Of a DNA stretch of 64,000 nucleotides, positions 56,959-64,000 are shown in pieces. Origin of the DNA: Copromyces sp. CBS 386.78. Taxonomy: Eukaryota; Ascomycota; Sordariomycetes; Sordariales; Sordariaceae. How positions within the stretch are numbered: the first letter of the stretch is position 1; every line of letters starts with the position of its first letter. The position numbers and the translations under genes were made by a program. The notes below the pieces were generated by a model. That model did not search any database, was not told the DNA's origin, and saw only the letters and a list, made by a program, of their open reading frames with translations. The stretch spans positions 124,001-188,000 of the forward strand of contig MU839157.1 of NCBI GenBank assembly GCA_030685235.1, given 5' to 3'.

Positions 56959-58254
56959 TTTATCGACTTTATTATTTCGTCCAATATAGGGTTCGCCGTT
57001 ATTGAAAACCTTAAGTTTCGTATATTATATTGTATATTAAACCCTATAATTATTTAAAAGATTTTACTAGAGAGTACGAGAACGATAGGTAATTAGTTTA
57101 AAGATTGTTTCGTAAGAGATAAGGCTAAAGTAAGAAAGGAGTTTAAAATAACCTTATATAAGGTTTATTTCTCTTTTAATTTCTAAATTTTACCGAACGG
57201 GTATATTATTTTAGCGGTTATTGTATATTATATAAATACTATTAGTGTACTAAAGATTCGGTTAATTACGATAGCCTACGTTAAAGGTTATTATAATAGT
57301 AAAAATATTAATTAGTCCAATTATTTTTATAGAAAAATAGTTATTAATTATCGGATTTATAAGTGCTATTATTAATAACGTTATTAATAAGTACGATATC
57401 CGCTATAAATTAAGGACCTTCTAAGCCGATAATACCGATACGAATAATAGAATAATTAAATATATCTTTAATTTTAAAGAGTATACTTCTATAAAAAATC
57501 GTCGCGTACGTTGTTTAGGTTATATTTTCAACTTCGCTACGAAGGCTATTTTTAAAGGCAATATACGTAGTTTAATTGATTAAGAGTTTAATCCCGCTAT
57601 CCTTCGTAATAAGGAAATAGCGGTTTTAGACTACTAGAGAGAGCGTAATACTTTTGGCAAGTTTTATAATATTATAATTTTTATACGACGATCTCCCTAG
57701 TAATATAAGAATTTTCGAAAGGCTACGGTTGGCGATGTACTAGCGGGTGAGGTTATAGAATTTAGAAATCTCTTTATTAATAATAATAATAAAGATTTTA
57801 ACCTTATTTAAGATAATTCGACTTATTAGAATTTATAGTATAATATAATCGAGCGCGCTATTAGGCTACGCCTTATAGTAGATTACTAGGTCGTAATATA
57901 GGGCGAGGATTTAGAGAAAGACCGGTTATCTCCTAATAATTAGTCCGTTCTTTAAATAATTAATACTATACTTAATAAATTTAAAGAATTTACGAAGCGA
58001 TACGAAAGCCGGTAATTCAATTTCAATAGCATCCTTTTCCAATTTAAAAAGTTAATAAATAAACTACGGATATAATAATTTATATACAATACCTATTTCG
58101 AAATTAAATCCTTTAATAATAGTCCAAATATCCCGCCGCGCCGCCTACCGCTCGTCGAATTCGATAACTCTCAAATTAATAAAGCTACTAATACCCTATT
58201 GCAGCGATTACATCGTACTAACAACCTTCCCGCCTAGTATTAAAATAATAAAAT

Positions 58255-58490
58255 TGTTATGGAGCTAATGCTTGTGGCTGTGTACTTGGCAACCTTGCTA
58301 GGCGATCTGTGTCGTGCCGGCAATACCCTTGCCGTGCCGGCAACCCCTATAGCCCGTACACACTATATATCCTTAAAAAGGACAGCTAGCTAGCCGCCTA
58401 CTCTATAGGCGACCTTCTTCTTTTTCTTTCTTCGTAAAACCTTATCGATCGTTTAGGCTAATACTTATACCAACCGTACTATACCCCTTA
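58255..58490 (+). repeat. 5' LTR of the second Ty3/gypsy element, right edge approximate
   Basis: Begins TGTTATGGAGC. A TATA-like CACTATATATCC lies near 58,367. It is followed by CT-rich sequence and then by RIP-mutated leader. The first ~165 bp keep many CA/TG dinucleotides, unlike all surroundings. The LTR's 3' limit is uncertain because its partner lies outside the window. Confidence 0.55.
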
Positions 58491-61400
58491 TATTAGGTTT
58501 TACCTATACCTATATAAGCGGATAGTAAATTTAATAGCGGATATTAATAAAAACGGAGCTAGTAGTATTGAGCGCAGTATTTACGGCATTTATTACTATA
58601 GTCGGACTTAGCGAAATAAACTTCGACGATATCGAATAATAGTTTTATAACCCCTAAAGCGGCGAATAATAACCAATAGGAAGCACTACTACGAACGACG
58701 GCTTTGTAAAAGGCCTTATTAGAATACTCAATAAAAGTATTACCCTACGCGATTATATTAAGTCCCTTTTCTTTAATATTAATCCTAACCTAATCTTTAC
58801 TCCGCGCCTAAATTTTAATCCCGCGGACCTAACTCCTACTAGCGGAACCGTAGTAAATACTTTAATTACTACTACCGGAAACCCTACTAATTTAAATAGC
58901 GACGGTCCTAATACTTCTACCTATAAAAAAAAACCCTTCGAACTTCCTAAATAAAATAATTAATTTTATACCTTCTAATTCTACTTTAACCGACTTATTT
59001 AAATATATAATACCGATATTAAGGCGGGCCTCCGCACTAATTATAATACCGTTTAGTCTGAAATTTTTAATACCTTCCCTAATAATAAGTAATTACTATT
59101 AAAGGGTTTCTAGACCGGTAAAATAATTCGTAGAGAAGAAGACTTAATTAATTTACTTAATTAAATTCAAATTATCTTCGGCTCCTACTAGAACCGGGAT
59201 ACCGTTTTCAATAAGCTGGCTCGCATACGCTAAAAGGATAGAAAACCTTTCGCTACCTTCTTAACTACCTTCAATAATAAGATATTAAAGGCGGGTAACT
59301 ACAATTAGGAAAGCCTTACTAAACTAATTTACTTTAACCGTACCCTTAATTAAAAATTCTACAACAAACTCTTTACAATAGATCTTCTAAAAAAATTACC
59401 GCACTTACGTAACTAAAATACAATATTTTACAATTAAGTACGAACGGACTTCTAAATTTAAAGAAGACTACCGTAAATACCTCCGCTTGTAGAAAGGGTA
59501 TTCCTAAGGCAGCGGCATCTACCTTCCTACTTCCAACGTCAATACCCAATAATCCAATACTTCCTATTAATAAATGTAATCTTCTTCTTCCTTTACTAAT
59601 AATCATCCCCTTAATTATAATAACGATACTATTATAGGATCCACTCAAATCGGTACATTTAATAAAAATCGTAATAATTGGAGGCGAAGCAATTTAAATT
59701 CGGCCACTTCCTCTAAACGTATTAAGTAGGTCTTTAATAAAGAGTGTTAAAAGCGTAGGGATAATAACCTATATTTCCGTTACGGAGCCTCTAGTTATTA
59801 GGTAAATAATTATCCTTACTTACCCGCAATCCCTCCCAATAATAATAATAACGGAGTTTATATCTAAATAACTACTACCGAAATCCCTCCGCTCTTAGAA
59901 GACAACGACGAATAAAATTCCACTTCTAAATAAAGAAAAAAATAATTCCGGAATAAAATCGGGCCTTAGAACCTAAAAATATATTAAATAAAGTAGAAAA
60001 ATTCAAATTAAATTCGTAATTAAAAATAGAACTTATATTAATTCCATTCGTTATTAACGACTATAATTTATTCTACACCCTTATTAATAAAGGTTACTAA
60101 TATTATATTACAATTAATAAGAAAATTATTAAAGATCTTTAAATTCTAATTATTCCTATTAAATTTCATTATATTAAGGGAGCTTTCGTAACTATAGAAG
60201 GAATTATTATTTAAAGTCTTATATACTTCCTAACGGAAGTCGATAATTATATTTACCCTATTTATACTTATATCGTACCGCTCTTAAAATTCCTTATTAT
60301 TCTAAGGAAGCCCTAGTTTAAAGCTATACGAACGTATTCCGTTCCTTACGAAAAATAATTATATATAAATATTACAAATTATTAAGTCCCGTACGTAGGT
60401 AAAGAGTAGGCCCCTGATATAGAATTTATTAAAAATATTAAGTCCACTATTTATATAATAATTATTACCTTTATTAATTACGTACGGAAGATCCGGAGGG
60501 AATTTAGTAGTAGGGTAGTAAAAGAAGCTATTTATACTATAAGTTTAAAAAACGTTAAAAAGGCCCTATAACCTAAAAAAATTTATACTAAAAAATAATT
60601 ATAAAAAATGATTCCGAAGAAATATTATAACCTTTTACCCCTCTAAATAAAATAGAAGGCGGATAAATACAACCCTTACCGTCCTAAAATCAATTATAAA
60701 ATTGAAATTAAAAAAGATAAAAATAGTAAAGAATTATTAATCCCCTTCGGTCTATTTTACAATATAACCTGTAAAAAATTCCTAATTCTAAAGAAGACCC
60801 TTAAAAACCTTTTAAATAAGAGTTTTATCCGTATTAGTAATTTAAAAGTGGGAGTTCCAATTCTCTTCGTATAGAAGTTGGGCGGTAGGCTCCGCTTTTA
60901 TTACGACTACTATACTTTAAATACTATTATACGAGCGGACCGTTATCTTTTACCGCTTATCGGTAAAATATTCTACGTTTTAAAAGGGGCTAGGTAGTAT
61001 ATAAAAATCGATGTTATATAAGCATTCTATAAAATCCGGATAGCTATAGAAAAAGAATGGAAAACGGTATTTCGGATATAATATAAATTATTCGAATAGT
61101 TAGTCGTACCCTTTAAACTAATTAGCGCGCCGGCAATATTTCAATAGTATATTAACTATATCCTTTACGAATATTTTAATAAATTTTATACGGCCTATAT
61201 AAATAACGTTCTTATTTATACTTCGGGTACTAAAAAGGATTACAAAGCTAAAGTCTACTTAGTATTAAAGAAGCTTTTTAACGTAGGCTTCCATCTAAAC
61301 CCGGATAAATATAAATTTACGGTTAAAAAAGTTAAATATTTCGGTTTTATTATTTACGTAGGCGTTAGAATATAAGCCGACCTTAAGAAAGTTAAGGCTA

Positions 61401-63509
61401 TTTTCGAATAGTTTCTATTTAATTCTTAGAAAGGTATTTATAATTTCCTTAGGTTCGTTAACTATTATAAGATATTTATACTATAGTTTTCGAAAGTGGT
61501 AGCCCTATTAATAGCGTTTACTAGTAAAGGAGTAGCCTTCGAATAGATTAAAAAATACGAGAGTACCTTCTAACTATTTAAAATACTATTTACGAAAGCC
61601 CCAATCTTTATAGAATTTAACTTTAATAAGAAGATATTTTTAGAAACGGATTATAATAGTTTCGTATTAGGCGGAATTATTTTATAAGAGGTTAACGAAT
61701 TTAGAAAGCGGGTAATTATTAATTACTATTCGCGGAAATTAAACGCTATAGAACGGAATTACCCTATTTATAATAAAGAAATATTTATAATTATTAATTG
61801 TTTAAAATAATAGTCGGCTAAACTATATAATTATAAATTTTTTACTATTTTAACTAACTATCGGAATTTAGAATACTTTATAAAAATATAGCGGCTCTCC
61901 GAGCGGTAGGCTCGCTAGATTAAATATCTATTACGGTTTAATTTCAGTATCGAATATTGACTAGGCAAGGAGGGGGTAATCCCCGACGCTTTATTTTAGC
62001 GGGAATAGGATATACCTACCGAATAAAACCGCGAAGCCCGCAATTTACAAATAATACCGGATTCCGCTTTCGAATCTTATAATTCGCTTTGTTCTCCGCT
62101 TCTTAAGTCGTTTGCACTAGGAAGGAGGGTATAAAAGTATTTAAAAATCCGGATTTGTAATAGTTCTAGGATTAAATAGCTTCTAAAGACTCTTTATACT
62201 AATAAGTTAAAGCGGCAATTTAAAATAACGAATGGTACTTCGATCTATCTTTAAAATTAAAAATACAAATTATTGACTATAATATTAATTCCCGCGGTCG
62301 ACTTTACTACTAAGGCCGCTTTTAAATATTTAAAGCGCCTGTCTATACTAAATCTAATTCTATTAACCTTATAGATTAGTCCTAATAGTTTAATACCTTC
62401 CGTATAACTCTTATCTAAACTACTTACGACTTTTATATTTTCGGCTACTTAAAAAGAGAAGGTATTATAACGGTATTTATCCGATATTTTTACTAGCCGC
62501 TTTTAAAGGTTTACGTTCGGTAATTCCTTTGTAACTATTATACTTATAGTTTTACAAAAGTTTGGAGAGAATAGAAATGGGGTCTCTTACGACTACTACC
62601 AATCCCGGAATAATTTAATAAAGAAATTTAAATAGATTTCATTATAGACTTCCTAAATTCGAACGGTAATACCTATTTCTAAATTATTAAAGACCGGCTT
62701 AATAAGAATATTATCCTTAAACCGATACTATTTATAAACGCTAAATTCTATATAAAATGATTCTTATAATATTTCATTAAGTATTATAGTATTCTTAAAT
62801 TTATCGTTAGCGATTATAGTTCTAATTAGACGAACCGCTTTTAGGCGAAGTTCTATAAGCTCCTCTATATTAAACGGCTTTTTAATATTATTTATTACCC
62901 TTAAACCGATAATAGCTTTAAACGGATAAATTAAAAGATTTACATTTACTTTCGAATAGTTGTTAATTACGTCTAAAATAATTAGGATAAATAGTATCCG
63001 ATAGCCTAATTAACTATTAATAATTATATTAATACTTCGATTAATATAAGCCTATTCTTTACTATTTACGGATTTAACGTAGAATTTTTAATTTCCGTTG
63101 TCGAAGAGCCTACGAACGGACTTCCGCTCTTCTCTTCTAAAAAGCGAATTTATTAATTCGTTTAGAAATTATAGTAAATTATAGATTTATATTAAATTAC
63201 TATAGTAGCGGCCGCTTAGTAATAAAAGAAATTCGTTAATTAATATTATTAATTAACCGAATACTTCTAAATCGAAGATAAAGTCTAATTCAATTTTAAA
63301 AATTATAATACTAACTACTTTAAAAAGAAATTGGATTAATTATATATAAAATATATAATTTTGAAAGTCCTATTTCTATACATTATAGAATTTTTTAATT
63401 TCCTTCGAATTATTTATAATATTTTCTATATAAACTTTCTACGGCGGGCCGCCCAAGATCCGCTATTAGGATAAAAGGTTACCAATAATCAACTACCTGT
63501 TATAGAAGT

Positions 63510-63700
63510 CGAAAAGGAGTTTAAATAATAGGTCGAAGAGATTTTTTACGTATATACGAATTGTAAACGAAGGGGACCTATCTATAAAGTATTAATTAAA
63601 TAAAAAGGATATTATAATCCTATTTAAAAACCCTTAGAAGAATTTAAAGAAATAAAAACCTTTAACGAATTCGAAGATAAATATAGAGCGGCGGATATTA
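63510..63700 (+). pseudogene. chromodomain remnant at the end of the second element's integrase
   Basis: Reads VEEIFYVYTNCKRRG then YKVLIK, then after a stop GYYNPI and PLEEFKEIKTFNEFEDKY. The spacing of aromatic and acidic positions fits a chromodomain. The stop codons are TAA/TAG in place of Trp/Gln-type codons, as expected from RIP. Confidence 0.75.
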
Positions 63701-64000
63701 ATGACGGCCTAATTAATTAATAAATTAAAAACTTTCTTTTAAAGGATTTTACGAACGGAGTGAAATAAATTAATTATAGAATTACAAAAGAGGAATCGGT
63801 AAACGGTATTAAAAAAAGTTTAAAATTAATTAAGGTAAAGCCCTAAATATACTAAATATTTTTTATTATTTCGTTACTTAATAAGTCCTTTATAATTTAA
63901 TTAATATTAATTTCTATCTTCCTTCTTCTAATTAAGTTTATATTAGTAATGGCGTATAGGTTGTACGGGGTAGGGCGAATATTTTCGGCGCGGAGTAAGG

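Larger units (their letters stand above)
49540..58254 (+). mobile_element. RIP-degraded hAT transposase gene, split by an LTR element
   Basis: Two plus-strand pieces belong together. The left piece (about 49,540-49,861) reads a degraded BED-finger-like region (RLYDLKVIFTT), then NDIRTSFNRF and IIAKAAGDSIKEGLI. The right piece (from about 56,959 to about 58,254) begins DFIISSNIGFAVIENLKFR, includes RVRCLGYIFNFATKAIFKGN and IERAIRLRLIVDYQV, and matches the order of motifs in fungal hAT (Restless-like) transposases. Many stops interrupt both. The C-terminal dimerisation region is missing because a second LTR element starts at 58255. The terminal inverted repeats were not identified, so the outer limits are approximate. 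Confidence 0.75.
48951..64000. other. RIP-mutated, AT-rich repeat island
   Basis: The sequence is dominated by TA-rich text with almost no CA or TG dinucleotides. This is the product of repeat-induced point mutation (C to T on both strands, preferring CpA) in Neurospora. All transposon frames in it are broken by TAA/TAG where CAA/CAG would be expected, and Cys/His codons have become Tyr. Such islands are normally DNA-methylated, H3K9me3 heterochromatin. No intact gene is present. The only weakly mutated stretch is about 58,255-58,420. Confidence 0.93.
58255..64000 (+). mobile_element. second Ty3/gypsy element (chromovirus), RIP-degraded, right end outside the window
   Basis: A plus-strand element. 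The LTR-like start is at 58255, gag about 58,600-59,700, with a zinc-knuckle remnant near 59,735-59,835 (LYFRYGASSY, NNYPY). Reverse transcriptase lies about 60,780-61,400 (FYKIRIAIEKEWKTVF, FKLISAPAIFQ, YINNVLIYTSG with both catalytic Asp now Asn). RNase H lies about 61,620-61,930 (FVLGGIIL, YYSRKLNAIERNYPIYNKE). Integrase lies about 62,450-63,120 (DFIIDFLNSNGNTYF, FIVSDYSSN, NYINTSINIS). A chromodomain lies about 63,510-63,700 (YKVLIK, GYYNPI, PLEEFKE). An integrase-linked chromodomain defines chromoviruses and targets integration to heterochromatin. Frequent TAG/TAA stops replace CAG/CAA. It interrupts the hAT gene at its C-terminal end. Confidence 0.85.

Noticed and set aside
59373..59648. 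91-codon minus-strand frame in the RIP island
   Set aside because: Opposite the gag remnant of the second element; AT-rich chance frame.
48951..64000. Centromere or CRISPR-like repeat array in the AT-rich block
   Set aside because: No short regularly spaced repeats; the content resolves into RIPed hAT and Ty3/gypsy elements. Whether the block adjoins a centromere cannot be judged from 15 kb.

Overview
The window is filamentous-ascomycete nuclear DNA, and everything fits Neurospora or a very close relative. Genes are carried on both strands with short introns of about 60-115 bp (GTRNGT donors, CTAAC/CTGAC branch sites). There is a recognisable ccg-9 (trehalose synthase) gene and a pho-4 (phosphate permease) gene. 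The last 15 kb is AT-rich and depleted of CpA/TpG, which is the signature of repeat-induced point mutation (RIP).

Positions 1-48,450 are gene-bearing and of normal GC. In order: an unrecognised orphan frame (143-781); flavohaemoglobin (3353-4618, minus); a two-exon unknown gene with an unclear 3' end (7714-9944, plus); thymidylate synthase (11529-12682, minus); ccg-9 (13616-16457, minus); an F-box-like multi-exon unknown (18864-20446, plus). Then a mitochondrial Mn superoxide dismutase (21174-21975, minus) diverges from the GINS subunit psf3 (22480-23201, plus). These are followed by a secreted tandem-repeat protein (23582-24775, minus), an intron-containing tRNA-Pro (26171-26259), a small secreted Asp-Tyr protein (26880-27222), pho-4 (31041-32973, plus) with an upstream CACGTG site, a GNAT acetyltransferase (33320-34258, minus), a 529-bp MITE (35245-35773), a cytochrome P450 remnant (about 36960-37358) beside an intact P450 (37618-39355, minus), a CorA-like transporter (40911-43768, plus), a HAL2-type bisphosphate nucleotidase (43975-45285, minus) and a GPI-anchored fasciclin protein (47020-48454, minus). 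The fasciclin gene has an assembly gap inside its first intron.

From about 48,960 to the end there are no intact genes. A RIP-mutated hAT transposase gene is split by a complete 7,097-bp Ty3/gypsy element (49862-56958) with 232-bp LTRs and a 5-bp target duplication. The hAT reading frame continues across that insertion. A second Ty3/gypsy element of the chromovirus type starts at 58255 and runs out of the window. A palindrome-rich stretch (about 48830-48930) marks the change from gene-bearing DNA to RIP-mutated DNA.

The genes do not form one pathway. Several concern stress and nutrient responses: NO detoxification, superoxide removal, trehalose synthesis, phosphate uptake, PAP/salt tolerance and divalent-cation transport. 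The most unusual protein is the secreted repeat protein, with four N-glycosylation-rich units that each end in a short cationic amphipathic segment. Gene models are my own splicing of the sequence; most were checked for frame and splice phase but not against transcripts.
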